A stretch of DNA of 44,042 nt from Bacilli bacterium (GCA_017409025.1 JAFQTN010000015.1:1-44042), one strand, 5' to 3'. Counted from the first letter of the stretch, positions 15,533 through 24,312 are shown. Translations and numbers: made by a program. The notes: generated by a model from the sequence alone, not told the origin.

Positions 15533-15985
15533 TTAATATAATTTATATCCTAGTTTTTCTAATTCAAGAATTGCAATATTAGATAGCATGTCTTTAGTTA
15601 AATTTTTTATATCATAGAATTCTGCTCCTAAGGAATCATCATTTTGAGAATCAATTTTTATATCTTTTCTAATTTCATTAGTAAATTCTTTTATAATATA
15701 AAATATTCCTATATGATGTGTTCTAGTTGGAATACCTTGATAAGCCCATTCAACAGTTACTGAATCGGCATCATAAATCTCATAGTCTTTAATTTCTATT
15801 CCAACTTCTTCCATTAATTCTCTTTTTAATGTGTCTTCTGGTTTTTCACAATACTCTATTGTTCCACCAGGCAAATCTAATTTTCCATCATATGGACCAG
15901 TTACTTTTTTTATTAAAAGAATTTTATTATCTTTAATTATTAATCCGTATACTCCTAAATGTTTATGTTCTTTGTATTCAGCCAT
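15533..15985 (-). CDS. NUDIX hydrolase
   Basis: 150 residues. The Nudix box is complete: GGTIEYCEKPEDTLKRELME followed by EVGI matches Gx5Ex7REUxEExGU, so the Mg2+-binding glutamates are present. Substrate cannot be told from sequence; relatives hydrolyse nucleoside diphosphate-linked compounds, including oxidised nucleotides. AAGGAAGG precedes the ATG. It follows the gluzincin-like gene by 20 bases, so the two are probably co-transcribed. Confidence 0.9.
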   Translation of the reverse strand: MAEYKEHKHLGVYGLIIKDNKILLIKKVTGPYDGKLDLPGGTIEYCEKPEDTLKRELMEEVGIEIKDYEIYDADSVTVEWAYQGIPTRTHHIGIFYIIKEFTNEIRKDIKIDSQNDDSLGAEFYDIKNLTKDMLSNIAILELEKLGYKLY

Positions 15986-16005
15986 CTTACATACCTTCCT
16001 TTATT

Positions 16006-16692
16006 TCAAATTTTACGATTTGAACTACTGCTCTTATCCGCCAAGTATTCTTGGGAATATAATTTAGCTTCTTCAAATATTTTTTTTGCTTGTTCTTCTA
16101 ATATTTTTTCATCTTTACACATAGATAAAATTAGATTATGTGGATAATTCTCAAGTAAATATTTGCCTATCGTGTAAGATATATCATAGCGATTATCAAC
16201 TGAATTATAATCTTGTTTTAATTCATCCAAAGTACAGCTAATTGGTATTACATCATAATATTCATTTGATAAATTTGTAGCTAATGCCTCGTGGAACCAT
16301 GCATTTTCTGTTTTATTATCTCCTTTTACTAATTGATGAAACTTATGAACAAATTCATGAATTATTATATCTATATATTCTTTTTTATTCATATCCTTAT
16401 GACTATTTGTTTGTCTGCAATTGTCTAGAGATAAAATATTAATGTTCCCATCATGAGTAGAAGCTATCATCCAATCGTAGTATTTTCCATCATATAAAAA
16501 AGGGATTAAATATTTTTGAAATTCTTCCTGTGAATAATATATTTTAATTTTAATTTTATCTTTTATTTGAGTAATGCCAAAAAAATTAGCAATTTCTATT
16601 ATTCTATCGTTAATTGTTTTTATTATTTCTTTTATATTAGAATCTTTTTTATTATACATTAATATTAAAAAGTTATTTTCATATATTTCCAT
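16006..16692 (-). CDS. Gluzincin-like metallopeptidase (HEXXH...E)
   Basis: 228 residues, no signal peptide. IHEFVHKFH near residues 111-119 gives the zinc-binding HEXXH, and WFHEALATNLS about 20 residues later supplies the third ligand glutamate in an 'EA.A' setting typical of gluzincins (peptidase MA superfamily). The Trp/Tyr-rich part before it (YDGKYYDWMIASTHDGNINI) resembles the substrate-edge strand of such enzymes. It is probably a cytosolic peptidase with unknown substrate. GAGG lies eight bases before the ATG, and an extended -10 promoter (TGATATAAT) is visible upstream. Confidence 0.7.
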   Translation of the reverse strand: MEIYENNFLILMYNKKDSNIKEIIKTINDRIIEIANFFGITQIKDKIKIKIYYSQEEFQKYLIPFLYDGKYYDWMIASTHDGNINILSLDNCRQTNSHKDMNKKEYIDIIIHEFVHKFHQLVKGDNKTENAWFHEALATNLSNEYYDVIPISCTLDELKQDYNSVDNRYDISYTIGKYLLENYPHNLILSMCKDEKILEEQAKKIFEEAKLYSQEYLADKSSSSNRKI

Positions 16693-16759
16693 ATAATACC
16701 TCTTTTCTTTATAAATTATATCATATCATATTATAATATCATTTTTTGATTTTACTATT

Positions 16760-16792
16760 TAAAAATACCGAGAAACTTAACGATTAGCTCGG
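16760..16792 (-). terminator. Terminator after rdgB
   Basis: Short CCGAG / CTCGG stem (16768-16772 with 16788-16792), then TATTTTT on the minus strand. The 15-base loop and 5-bp stem make it weak. Confidence 0.5.
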
Positions 16793-16801
16793 CACCTTTT
16801 A

Positions 16802-17434
16802 TTAATCCTTTTTCTTTGTATTCAATCTTGTTAATACTTTTTTATTTGCTCTAAATCTGTATGTTTCTTTTAATTCTGGAACTGATAAATCACTAAATGC
16901 TTTATTGTAGCCATCTAATATAAATATAGAATAAAAATAGGGTTTTTTTAATTCTCCAATTATATCTTCTGCTATTGTTCCAGCACTTTCACCTATTTCT
17001 TGAAAATATGATCCATCGGGAAACATACATGTTACTGCACATCTATATGTTGCTTTTCTATTAACTATTCCCTTCATATCGTTTAATAATTTAATTACAC
17101 ATTGATATTTAGGAAGTTCTGGATTTTCTTTTATTTCTTCATCTGCATATCTACCTGTAAATATTCCTGGTTTCCCATTTAGTGATTCGCAAAATAGTCC
17201 GGCATCATCTGTTATGATTGGATATTCTATATTATTTTCTAAACAAAAATTGCGAATAGCATTAGCTTTAATTAGTGAATTTTCCTCAATTGTTGTACCT
17301 GTTTCTTCTATTTCACCTAAATCCCATCCTATATCATTCATTCCTATAATTTCTAAATCTATTCCTAAACTCATACTTTGATTTCTTAAGTCTTCAACTT
17401 TTCTTTCATTAGTAGTTCCAAATATTACTTTCAT
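16802..17434 (-). CDS. rdgB: XTP/dITP pyrophosphatase (RdgB/HAM1 family)
   Basis: 210 residues. The N-terminal FGTTNERKVEDLR is the family's 'T.N..K..E' nucleotide-binding start; IITDDAGLFCESLNGKPGIF contains the catalytic DDAG/SGL-like loop followed by SGRYA-like TGRYAD. It removes non-canonical purine triphosphates (ITP, XTP) from the pool. Near the C-terminus the usual 'S.R..A' region is replaced by YRFRANKKVLTRL, which is acceptable for the family. A good GGAGAG site precedes the ATG, and a weak -35/-10 pair lies upstream. Confidence 0.9.
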   Translation of the reverse strand: MKVIFGTTNERKVEDLRNQSMSLGIDLEIIGMNDIGWDLGEIEETGTTIEENSLIKANAIRNFCLENNIEYPIITDDAGLFCESLNGKPGIFTGRYADEEIKENPELPKYQCVIKLLNDMKGIVNRKATYRCAVTCMFPDGSYFQEIGESAGTIAEDIIGELKKPYFYSIFILDGYNKAFSDLSVPELKETYRFRANKKVLTRLNTKKKD

Positions 17435-17457
17435 ATTTACTCTCCTTAATCAATTTA

Positions 17458-17486
17458 ATTATATATTATTATCGCAATTTAGTAAA
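17458..17486 (-). promoter_or_regulatory. Promoter of rdgB
   Basis: TTTACT (17486-17481), a 17-base spacer and TATAAT (17463-17458) on the minus strand. About 100 bases between here and the tRNA terminator show nothing else. Confidence 0.55.
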
Positions 17487-17588
17487 TGATCGTTAATAGT
17501 TATTATATGGATATTTTGTATTGGACCCTTTCTATATTTTATGATGATTATAGTTTTATGTAAGATACTTATTTTACCGGGTGGCAAC

Positions 17589-17609
17589 AAAAAAAGACCA
17601 TATTTGGTC
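17589..17609 (-). terminator. Terminator of the tRNA operon
   Basis: GACCA / TGGTC stem (17596-17600 with 17605-17609, four-base loop) followed by seven T on the minus strand, 14 bases after the tRNA-Leu CCA end. Confidence 0.75.
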
Positions 17610-17622
17610 CTACATTTAAATA

Positions 17623-17706
17623 TGGTGCGGGTGAAGGGACTTGAACCCCCACGGATATACCACTAGATCCTAAGTCTAGCGCGTCTGCCAATTCCGCCAC
17701 ACCCGC
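17623..17706 (-). tRNA. tRNA-Leu (anticodon TAG)
   Basis: 84 nt including an encoded CCA. Acceptor arms GCGGGTG / CACCCGC pair fully; the anticodon loop CTTAGGA lies in a CTAGA/TCTAG stem and reads TAG. The long variable arm (TGGTATATCCGT) is that of a class II leucine tRNA. The T arm GGGGGTTCAAGTCCC is intact. Confidence 0.95.
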
Positions 17707-17715
17707 AAATTAAAA

Positions 17716-17792
17716 TGGTGGACCCTGTAGGACTCGAACCTACGACCGCCCGGTTATGAGCCGGATGCTCTAACCAACTGAGCTAAGGGTCC
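17716..17792 (-). tRNA. tRNA with CAT anticodon (elongator Met or Ile2)
   Basis: 77 nt with an encoded CCA. Acceptor GGACCCT pairs with AGGGTCC; the anticodon loop is CTCATAA in a CCGG-closed stem. It is not the initiator, since the first base pair is intact and the anticodon stem lacks the three G-C pairs. Elongator methionine and lysidine-modified isoleucine tRNAs share this loop. The body resembles the Firmicutes CAT tRNA I associate with Ile2, but I cannot decide. Confidence 0.9.
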
Positions 17793-17804
17793 ATCACAAA
17801 ATCA

Positions 17805-17833
17805 ATAATATCACATTTATATTCATTTTTCAA
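17805..17833 (-). promoter_or_regulatory. tRNA operon promoter
   Basis: TTGAAA (17833-17828), 17-base spacer, TATTAT (17810-17805) on the minus strand. The start point would fall just before the CAT tRNA. The region between rpmA and the tRNA also holds an imperfect inverted repeat (about 17799-17858) that may end rpmA transcription. Confidence 0.65.
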
Positions 17834-17862
17834 GACAAATATGATATTTTGATTTTAATTTT

Positions 17863-18153
17863 TTATTTTGTAGTATAAACGCTTACTTGTTTTTTGTCTC
17901 TTCCAACACGTTCATATTTTACATATCCTGAAATAGTAGCATATAGAGTATCATCTGTTCCTCTTCCTACGTTGTTTCCAGGATGAATTTTAGTTCCTCT
18001 TTGACGATAAATTATTGAACCTGCGTTAATTAATTCACCATCAGCAGCTTTTGCTCCTAATCTTCTACCAGCAGAATCTCTACCATTACTTGTTGAAGAT
18101 TGTCCTTTTTTATGAGCAAATAATTGTATATTAAATTCTAAGAACTTTAACAT
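17863..18153 (-). CDS. rpmA: 50S ribosomal protein L27
   Basis: 96 residues. The core from [15 protein letters not shown] through [18 protein letters not shown] is canonical L27. The N-terminal extension [12 protein letters not shown] before AHKKG is the Firmicutes type that must be removed by the Prp protease to free the L27 tail that reaches the peptidyl-transferase centre. The Prp gene is immediately upstream, three bases apart, which supports co-expression. Confidence 0.97.
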   Translation of the reverse strand: MLKFLEFNIQLFAHKKGQSSTSNGRDSAGRRLGAKAADGELINAGSIIYRQRGTKIHPGNNVGRGTDDTLYATISGYVKYERVGRDKKQVSVYTTK

Positions 18154-18156
18154 ATT

Positions 18157-18456
18157 TTATTCCTCCCTATCAATAATTTTAATATTCTTTGGATATTTCT
18201 TTTCTAGTTCTTTTAAACAAGTTAACATATTATCTATTAATTTTAATGTTATTTCATCTTGTTTATTTATTTTTATTTCTAATTTGTTTGTTTCTTCATT
18301 TATATCTATAGCATTTATATCAAATTTTGATATTGCTTCGACAGAACAAATAATAATACTGCTTGCTGATGCACATACTATATCTTTTCCATAATCATCA
18401 TAATTAGCATGACCTAGAATAGAAATATTTTCTTTTGTTACTTTTACTTTTATCAT
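18157..18456 (-). CDS. prp: Ribosomal-processing cysteine protease Prp
   Basis: 99 residues. GHANYDDYGKDIVCASAS contains the His and Cys of the Prp catalytic dyad in their usual spacing. Prp cleaves the N-terminal extension from L27, and the L27 encoded next door has that extension with an F/A junction. Position between rplU and rpmA is the standard Firmicutes arrangement. AAGGTG precedes the ATG. Confidence 0.95.
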   Translation of the reverse strand: MIKVKVTKENISILGHANYDDYGKDIVCASASSIIICSVEAISKFDINAIDINEETNKLEIKINKQDEITLKLIDNMLTCLKELEKKYPKNIKIIDREE

Positions 18457-18465
18457 AAAAGCACC

Positions 18466-18765
18466 TTACTTAATTTTTTTAATTTCAATCTTTGTATATG
18501 GTTGACGATGTCCTTGTTTCTTTCTAGTAGATTTCTTATTAGGAACGTAAGTAAAGATTGTAATTTTCTTACCTTTTCCTTGTTTTAGAACTTCTCCTTC
18601 AACTGTTGCTCCTTTTACATAAGGATTACCAGTTACGCCATTTGCCATTAAAACTTTATCGAAAACAACTTTCTTTCCTGCTTCAACATCTAATTTTTCA
18701 ACATAGATGATGTCACCTTCAGCTACATAATATTGTTTTCCGCCTGTTTCGATTATAGCTTTCAT
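18466..18765 (-). CDS. rplU: 50S ribosomal protein L21
   Basis: 99 residues, usual length. [18 protein letters not shown] at the start and [19 protein letters not shown] at the end are canonical L21. GGAGG lies close before the ATG. It leads the rplU-prp-rpmA operon and is preceded by a structured leader and a SigA-type promoter. Confidence 0.97.
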   Translation of the reverse strand: MKAIIETGGKQYYVAEGDIIYVEKLDVEAGKKVVFDKVLMANGVTGNPYVKGATVEGEVLKQGKGKKITIFTYVPNKKSTRKKQGHRQPYTKIEIKKIK

Positions 18766-18775
18766 TTTTTTACCT

Positions 18776-18878
18776 CCTTATTTTATTGTTTAAGACTCGC
18801 CATTATGGTGGATTTTAATCACTTTTTACCTATTTCTGTGCGGTTGAGTAATCAACTCGAGGTCTTGTAAACAGTTAT
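18776..18878 (-). promoter_or_regulatory. L21 leader RNA (candidate autoregulatory 5' UTR)
   Basis: The transcript between promoter and rplU can fold: AAGA.CTCG near its 5' end pairs with CGAGTCTT near its 3' end, and GTTGA/TCAAC makes an inner hairpin. A conserved leader at this place is known for Firmicutes rplU operons; the match here is by position and pairing only. Confidence 0.6.
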
Positions 18879-18879
18879 A

Positions 18880-18908
18880 ATTTTAGCATAATATACTTGT
18901 TTAGTCAA
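18880..18908 (-). promoter_or_regulatory. Promoter of rplU-prp-rpmA
   Basis: TTGACT (18908-18903), 17-base spacer, TAAAAT (18885-18880) on the minus strand, starting eight bases beyond the spoIVFB stop. Confidence 0.75.
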
Positions 18909-18915
18909 ATATTTT

Positions 18916-19671
18916 TTATGTTTTTCTTCCAAATTTATGGGATAATGCTTGTTTTTCTGTTATATAAGTATTATTTTCTTTTATTATATGGTATTTATCT
19001 TTATACATATTCCCTATTTTATTTATTTTTTTTGTTTTATTATAGGTTATTTTATAAATATATCTTTCTAGTAAGAATTTATTGAAGATATATTTCATTT
19101 CTTTGTAGTATTTTATAGTGTTGTCTAGAATCACTCCAATTATTAATAGTGTTGTATAGTTGAAATTATAATAGTTTATATAAAGGACAATTATTAGAGT
19201 TATTATGGATATAATAATATTTAATTTATTTGCTTTATTATAGGGAATTACTTTTGATAATAATAGATTTAATATTTTTGATCCATCTAATGGATGAATC
19301 GGAAGAATATTAAAGATAAGAATAGAATTATTATACATAGTGAATAAATTAAAGATATAATCTCTTATGATTCCTTGATTATATAATAATACAATTATTG
19401 AATAATATATGGTTTGAAAGATAATACCCGATATTGCTACGAGTAATTCTTTATTGATACTTGTATTTATTAAATTGTTCATTTTTACTAATCCACCATA
19501 TGGATAGATAGTTATTTTTTCTACGTTTAATTTATTTAATTTAGCTATGGTATAATGCCCTACTTCATGGATAATAATTATGCTTGTAAAAATTATTAGA
19601 TTATGAAAATAGCCCGTCAGGATAAATCCTAAGGCTATTAATATATATGTGTAATGAAATTCTATTTTCAT
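18916..19671 (-). CDS. spoIVFB: SpoIVFB-like intramembrane M50 metalloprotease
   Basis: 251 residues with about five membrane segments. HEVGHY near residue 35 is the zinc-binding HExxH and HPLDGSKILN supplies the third ligand aspartate of the M50 site-2-protease family. In Bacillus SpoIVFB cuts pro-SigK in the mother-cell compartment. The pairing with a SpoIVFA-like gene (four-base overlap) and the position directly before rplU are exactly the Bacillus order, which makes the name much safer than sequence alone. The C-terminal cytoplasmic tail is short and Lys-rich. Confidence 0.85.
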   Translation of the reverse strand: MKIEFHYTYILIALGFILTGYFHNLIIFTSIIIIHEVGHYTIAKLNKLNVEKITIYPYGGLVKMNNLINTSINKELLVAISGIIFQTIYYSIIVLLYNQGIIRDYIFNLFTMYNNSILIFNILPIHPLDGSKILNLLLSKVIPYNKANKLNIIISIITLIIVLYINYYNFNYTTLLIIGVILDNTIKYYKEMKYIFNKFLLERYIYKITYNKTKKINKIGNMYKDKYHIIKENNTYITEKQALSHKFGRKT

Positions 19672-20234
19672 TTTAAATATTCTTTATAATCTAGAAATTT
19701 TCCTTCTTTTTCATATACTAAATATAGTGTATTATCCGTGATTTGTCCTAGATAATTACCTTTCTCTACATAATCATATAATTCTATAGTAGTTGTTTCC
19801 ATATTTCCATACCAGATATCTATTCCATCTATCCCTTCAATTATTACTACATTTCCATAATTTTCTTTCTCGCCTATATATACGACCATACCTTCTTCAA
19901 TAATTGGGACTAAATAATTAGATGTTACTTCTAGTCTTACTCCATCATGATATATAGATTCATTTGTATATTCTAATTCTTCATTAAATACTGGATTTAC
20001 ATTAGGAGTTACTTTATCTAAAGGAACAATTCCACCTAGATATTTAGTATATAGGTTTTTAAATGTTGTAAAAGATATGTGTTTTTCGTAGAGATTAGTT
20101 ACTATAGTATCTTTATATTGTTCACTACTTTTAGATAATATAGCTAAAATTAGAAATAATACTATTACTGTTAAACTTCTTAATATTAAACTTCGTAGGT
20201 ATTTTATTAATTTTTCTTCATTTATCTTTTTCAT
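19668..20234 (-). CDS. spoIVFA: SpoIVFA-like degenerate M23 protein
   Basis: 188 residues: cytoplasmic basic start, one membrane segment (about 16-30), then an external domain whose C-terminal 90 residues have the LytM/M23 fold pattern (VPIIEEGMVVYIGEKENYGN, then WYGNM). The zinc-binding His residues are absent and the final 'HLHYE' is LYLVYE, so it is not a peptidase, as in SpoIVFA, which holds SpoIVFB inactive until signalled. Its coupling to spoIVFB and place before rplU support the call. Confidence 0.78.
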   Translation of the reverse strand: MKKINEEKLIKYLRSLILRSLTVIVLFLILAILSKSSEQYKDTIVTNLYEKHISFTTFKNLYTKYLGGIVPLDKVTPNVNPVFNEELEYTNESIYHDGVRLEVTSNYLVPIIEEGMVVYIGEKENYGNVVIIEGIDGIDIWYGNMETTTIELYDYVEKGNYLGQITDNTLYLVYEKEGKFLDYKEYLK

Positions 20235-20273
20235 GGTAAATTATATGTATTAAATTTCAAAATATGAAAAAAG

Positions 20274-21236
20274 CTATTTAGTTAGATATTCAATAGCTTC
20301 TTTAAACGTTTTTACTTTTACTAATTCTATATCATAATTATTTTCTTTAATTACTTTTTTTGCTTCTTCATAGTTATATGGTGATACTAGAACTAGATCC
20401 ATTTTATCTTTGACTGCTCCGGCTATTTTATATTTAATACCATCAATTTGGCCAATATTACCCTCAATATCAATTGTACCTGTTCCCGCTATATTTCTTC
20501 CTTTTAAGATATCTGTATTAGTTATTTCACTATATATTCCTAGTGCAAGGACTAAGCCGCCTGACGAACCACCTTCACTACTTTTAAAATTAATATCTAA
20601 ATCATTTGGTAATTCATAATCATAGTTGGTAATAGTTGCAATTCCTATTATTTTATCTTCACTAATAGTTACATTAATATTTTTTTCTTTACTATTTCTT
20701 TCTATTAGTAAATTAATAGTATCTCCTACATTCTTTGCTGATACTAATTCTTTTAAGTCAGTGATACTTTCTATTTCTTTATTATCTGCGGAAATAATTA
20801 TATCTCCAATTTCAATACTATTTTCTTTAGTAGTAGCAATAACTATATTTTTCTTATTTTTAATATTAATTGGAATGTTAGCGTAATTATAAGCTACAAA
20901 AGTGGCATTTTGAATAGAATTATCTAACATTACTTTATTTCTTGTATGAATTTCAGTTTGAGTTTCATTTGATACTTGTTGATCACTTATTTTTTGAATA
21001 TCCCACGTGTCAAATACCCATCCTAATAGTAGTGTTACAACATTTCCCCTATAACCTGTTACATATAGCATATTTAAGCTGCCATCTTCTTTATTATAAT
21101 CTTCATTTATTCTTTGGGTTAGATTAATTGTTCCTCCAGGAGCTTCAATATAGTATGGTAATTCTATATTTACAACAATTATTAATAATAATATAATTAT
21201 TATTTGTTTTAAGTTTTCTTTTAAGAATTTTTTCAT
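20274..21236 (-). CDS. ylbL: SepM/YlbL-type membrane protease (PDZ + Lon-like S16)
   Basis: 320 residues. One N-terminal membrane segment (about 11-24) leads to an extracellular PDZ domain (about 120-200, with ENSIEIGDIIISADNKEIES) and a Lon-type peptidase domain. The catalytic serine is in SSEGGSSGGLVLAL and the lysine in GIKYKIAGAV. Relatives are YlbL of Bacillus and SepM of streptococci. The divergent neighbour is ylbJ; ylbJ-ylbK-ylbL are adjacent in Bacillus, so the pairing is conserved though the orientation is not. AGGTGATCAC ATG gives a clear start. Confidence 0.88.
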   Translation of the reverse strand: MKKFLKENLKQIIIILLLIIVVNIELPYYIEAPGGTINLTQRINEDYNKEDGSLNMLYVTGYRGNVVTLLLGWVFDTWDIQKISDQQVSNETQTEIHTRNKVMLDNSIQNATFVAYNYANIPINIKNKKNIVIATTKENSIEIGDIIISADNKEIESITDLKELVSAKNVGDTINLLIERNSKEKNINVTISEDKIIGIATITNYDYELPNDLDINFKSSEGGSSGGLVLALGIYSEITNTDILKGRNIAGTGTIDIEGNIGQIDGIKYKIAGAVKDKMDLVLVSPYNYEEAKKVIKENNYDIELVKVKTFKEAIEYLTK

Positions 21237-21279
21237 GTGATCACCTATTTATTTTATATAATTTTATTTCTAATTTATT

Positions 21280-21287
21280 CATATAGT
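21280..21287 (+). promoter_or_regulatory. Possible SigE-like -10 upstream of ylbJ
   Basis: CATATAGT fits the SigE -10 pattern CATAnnnT, and ylbJ is a SigE gene in Bacillus. The -35 is unclear. The expected start point is at or next to the ATG at 21293. Confidence 0.3.
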
Positions 21288-21292
21288 TTATT

Positions 21293-22225
21293 ATGAAAAG
21301 AAAAATATTTGATATTATTGTAATTGTTATCACTTTATTTATTTTATATCAGATTATGATAAAAAAAGTGTTAGTATATAACTCAGTTAGTTATGCTTTA
21401 AACCTTTGGGTTAAGAATTTAATTCCTACTTTATTTCCTTTTTTTATTATATCAGATATTTTAATAAATTATAACTTTACTTATTATATTCCCAAAACAT
21501 TTAAAAAAATATGTAAATATTTATTTAATATTACTGATAATATGATTACCATATTAATCCTTAGTATTATATCAGGATTTCCTAGTAATGCTAGAAATAC
21601 AAGAATTTTATATGATAAAGGTTTAATTACTTTAGATGAAGCTAATCATATTTTAATATTTTCTCATTTTGCTAATCCTTTATTTATTTTGACTACAGTT
21701 GGAACATTCTTTTTTAAAAATAAGAGAATAGGAATTATTTTGCTTATATCACATTATCTTAGTAATTTTATACTAGGAATTATGTTTAGAAAATATTTTT
21801 CTCATATGAATAGTATTACTGTTAGTGAGGATAACAAAATAAACTTTGGTAATATTTTTGTTAACGCTATTAAGAAATCTATTGATACGATACTTTTAAT
21901 ATGTGGGATAGTTACAATATTTATGCTTTTATCTTCAATTATTAATAATACTTTTAATTTTAATATTTATAATTCGATGATTGTTAAAGGTCTTTTAGAA
22001 ATAACAATAGGAATTGAGGCACTTAGCAATATGAATTTATCTATCATATACAAAGCAGTTATTGCTAGTTGTTTTTTAGCTTTTGGTGGTTTCTCTGTTC
22101 ATATGCAGGTTATGGGACAAATTACTGGTACTAAAATCAAATATCGTTATTTTTTTGTTGGAAGAATATATCAAATAATTTTATCCGCCATTATTACTTT
22201 TATTATTTGTTTATTTTTGGTATGA
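21293..22225 (+). CDS. ylbJ: Sporulation integral membrane protein YlbJ
   Basis: 310 residues with around eight membrane segments. LFPFFIISDILI, LSIISGFPSNARNTRILYDK and ILIFSHFANPLFILTTVGTF match the YlbJ family of nucleoside-recognition (Gate)-domain transporters. YlbJ is required for spore cortex/heat resistance in Bacillus. It is divergent from the ylbL/sepM gene. No ribosome-binding site is seen before the ATG, so the mRNA may be leaderless. It ends with TGA, which shows the standard code. Confidence 0.88.
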   Translation: MKRKIFDIIVIVITLFILYQIMIKKVLVYNSVSYALNLWVKNLIPTLFPFFIISDILINYNFTYYIPKTFKKICKYLFNITDNMITILILSIISGFPSNARNTRILYDKGLITLDEANHILIFSHFANPLFILTTVGTFFFKNKRIGIILLISHYLSNFILGIMFRKYFSHMNSITVSEDNKINFGNIFVNAIKKSIDTILLICGIVTIFMLLSSIINNTFNFNIYNSMIVKGLLEITIGIEALSNMNLSIIYKAVIASCFLAFGGFSVHMQVMGQITGTKIKYRYFFVGRIYQIILSAIITFIICLFLV

Positions 22226-22252
22226 AAAAAGCAGTTAACTAACTGCTTTTTA
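22225..22252. terminator. Bidirectional terminator between ylbJ and the NlpC/P60 gene
   Basis: 10-bp perfect stem AAAAGCAGTT / AACTGCTTTT (22227-22236 with 22241-22250) with T runs on both sides. It serves both convergent genes and touches both stop codons. Confidence 0.85.
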
Positions 22253-24256
22253 AAAACCTGATGGATAGTTAGATGCATCAATTTTAGAATATGCCTTCAT
22301 CATAAGTTCACCTTTTTGAATTTTATAACCATTAGGTTTATTATAGTAATGAAGACTTATAACCATTCCTTCATTTTTACCTTTTGCTTCTGCTGTTATA
22401 AACGCTTTATCCGTTTTACCTACTATTAGTTTTATGTGATTACCACTATCTTTACTAATTGTAATAAAGTCTCCTACTTCGCCATTTTCTTTTTTAAATG
22501 CTAACGATTCAGATTTCCACCAACTCCAGAAATATGCTGGATATACACCACTTCCAATTTTGTATCCGGCATTTACATATGCCCAGGTTGTAAAACCTGA
22601 ACAGTCTAATCCATAATAGTAGTACGTTTTTCCATTACCATTTTTTAATTTTCTAGTACCCCAAGTACTGTTTGCTCCGATTTTCCATGATTTTCCACTC
22701 CACCAATAAGGAAGTTTTATTTTATATTTTTGTGCTAAAACTGTTTCTAAGGCTACAGCTGAGGTTGCAGCTGATTCTTTTGTATACAATCCTGCCGCTC
22801 TTACCGATCTAGCAATCAAATTATTTAACCCTTCAAGTGACCATCCTTTATTACTTAAATATGTAGATAAACTTGTTCCTTCTAGCAATTTATATCCATT
22901 TCCTGTTGTAGTAAATAATACATTATTGGTTAAAGTTATCTTTTTAGGGCCTTTAATATTTCCATATTGGTCTTCTACCCAAACGTAGGTTGTTCCGGGT
23001 AATCTTACAACATCAACACTTTCTTTCGATGTTGATATATATCCGCCAGTAGTTTTATTTGGTCTTTGGTTTGTATAACTAAAATAATATCCTGTAATAT
23101 TATTGTTTATTTTTGTAGATTTTACAGTAACAATTACCCCATCATTTGATATGTCGCTAATATATACACTTGAAGTAACTTTACAAGTAATTTCTTTTTT
23201 ATTGTCTGCCTTATCATATATAGTTATTCTTGCATTTTCTACGAATGATGCCAAAGATATTTTATTTGATGTATATTCTTTTCCATTATATATATATTTT
23301 TTTATGCCTGAGTTGTCTGAGGCACTTATAATTATAGTACTTCCTGTTCCATTTATATCAATTGCACATGTGCCATTAGGGGCTGTTCTATCAATATTTT
23401 TTACTTCAATACTCGCTTGTTTTTTTAATCCCTTCTTGTTATACGTGGTAAAAGTATATTTGCCATTTTCACTTACTGTATATGAATAAGTATTTGTTGT
23501 AACCTTAGTATTATCTGGAAGTATTATATAGTCAAAATAGTTATCTATAACTACAACATTTATTTTTACATTACCATTAGTATAAGAATTATTTGCTAAT
23601 GACAAGTTTATGTCAGTATCTATAACAATGACTGTCCTAGAAGCGGTTACCGTTACGTTGTTATCATCTGTTACTGAATATATTAATTTATAGTTTCCTT
23701 TTTTAGATGTATCAACACTACCTGTTATATTTACGTTACTATTTAAATTTTTACCTTCACTATTAAATACTTGATATCCAGGTTCATTGTATTTTTCGCC
23801 TACTTTTAAGTAAATATTTACATCATTGTTGACTGGTGTTAAATATATGTATGTATATTCTTGTTTTTTTGCTATTACGGTTACTTTCCTAGTTTTAGTG
23901 ACATCTCCTATACTATAGGTTATTTCATATTCGCCAACTTCATTAATATTTAATGTAGATTTAATATCAATTTCAGATGTCAAGTCTTCACCATTTGAAT
24001 TATACGCTTTGTAACCTTGTTCTATATAATCGGTCCCTTGATAAATTGTGATGTTTTCTTCTCCCAATATATCTATATATGTTATTAATTTTTTATTTGG
24101 GAAAAGAATAATTATTATTGATATAATAATTACTACTAATATTGCAATAATAATAAACTTATAATTATTTACTAATTGTATGATATTTGATAAAATTGTT
24201 TTTTCTTCAAACTCAGGATCAATATTAGTATTATTCTTTTCTTTGTTAAAATACAT
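22250..24256 (-). CDS. Ig-like-repeat NlpC/P60 cell-wall hydrolase
   Basis: 668 residues. A cytoplasmic start and one membrane segment (about 34-48) are followed by two DUF5011/Ig-like repeats (about 60-215, each with 'IYQGTDYIEQGY..N..GEDLTS' or 'LKVGEKYNEPGY..N..GKNLNS'), a long Thr/Asn-rich region, and a C-terminal NlpC/P60 papain-like domain. The catalytic Cys lies in YGLDCSGFTTWAY and the His in GNHIKLIVG. It probably cuts peptide stems in the cell wall. ATG 24256 follows GGGGTG; the ATG 12 bases upstream would leave no site. Confidence 0.85.
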   Translation of the reverse strand: MYFNKEKNNTNIDPEFEEKTILSNIIQLVNNYKFIIIAILVVIIISIIIILFPNKKLITYIDILGEENITIYQGTDYIEQGYKAYNSNGEDLTSEIDIKSTLNINEVGEYEITYSIGDVTKTRKVTVIAKKQEYTYIYLTPVNNDVNIYLKVGEKYNEPGYQVFNSEGKNLNSNVNITGSVDTSKKGNYKLIYSVTDDNNVTVTASRTVIVIDTDINLSLANNSYTNGNVKINVVVIDNYFDYIILPDNTKVTTNTYSYTVSENGKYTFTTYNKKGLKKQASIEVKNIDRTAPNGTCAIDINGTGSTIIISASDNSGIKKYIYNGKEYTSNKISLASFVENARITIYDKADNKKEITCKVTSSVYISDISNDGVIVTVKSTKINNNITGYYFSYTNQRPNKTTGGYISTSKESVDVVRLPGTTYVWVEDQYGNIKGPKKITLTNNVLFTTTGNGYKLLEGTSLSTYLSNKGWSLEGLNNLIARSVRAAGLYTKESAATSAVALETVLAQKYKIKLPYWWSGKSWKIGANSTWGTRKLKNGNGKTYYYYGLDCSGFTTWAYVNAGYKIGSGVYPAYFWSWWKSESLAFKKENGEVGDFITISKDSGNHIKLIVGKTDKAFITAEAKGKNEGMVISLHYYNKPNGYKIQKGELMMKAYSKIDASNYPSGF

Positions 24257-24283
24257 TCTACACCCCATTTGCTATTTTTTATT

Positions 24284-24312
24284 ATTATACATTAATTGAC
24301 GAAATTATACAA
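24284..24312 (-). promoter_or_regulatory. Promoter of the NlpC/P60 gene
   Basis: TTGTAT (24312-24307), 17-base spacer, TATAAT (24289-24284) on the minus strand. Confidence 0.6.

Noticed and set aside
17799-17858. Inverted repeat between rpmA and the tRNA as a riboswitch
   Set aside because: It is imperfect, very AT-rich and overlaps the tRNA promoter; a terminator remnant is a simpler reading.
18334-18345. TTCGACA (0A box) at about 18338
   Set aside because: It lies inside the prp coding sequence, away from any promoter; chance match.
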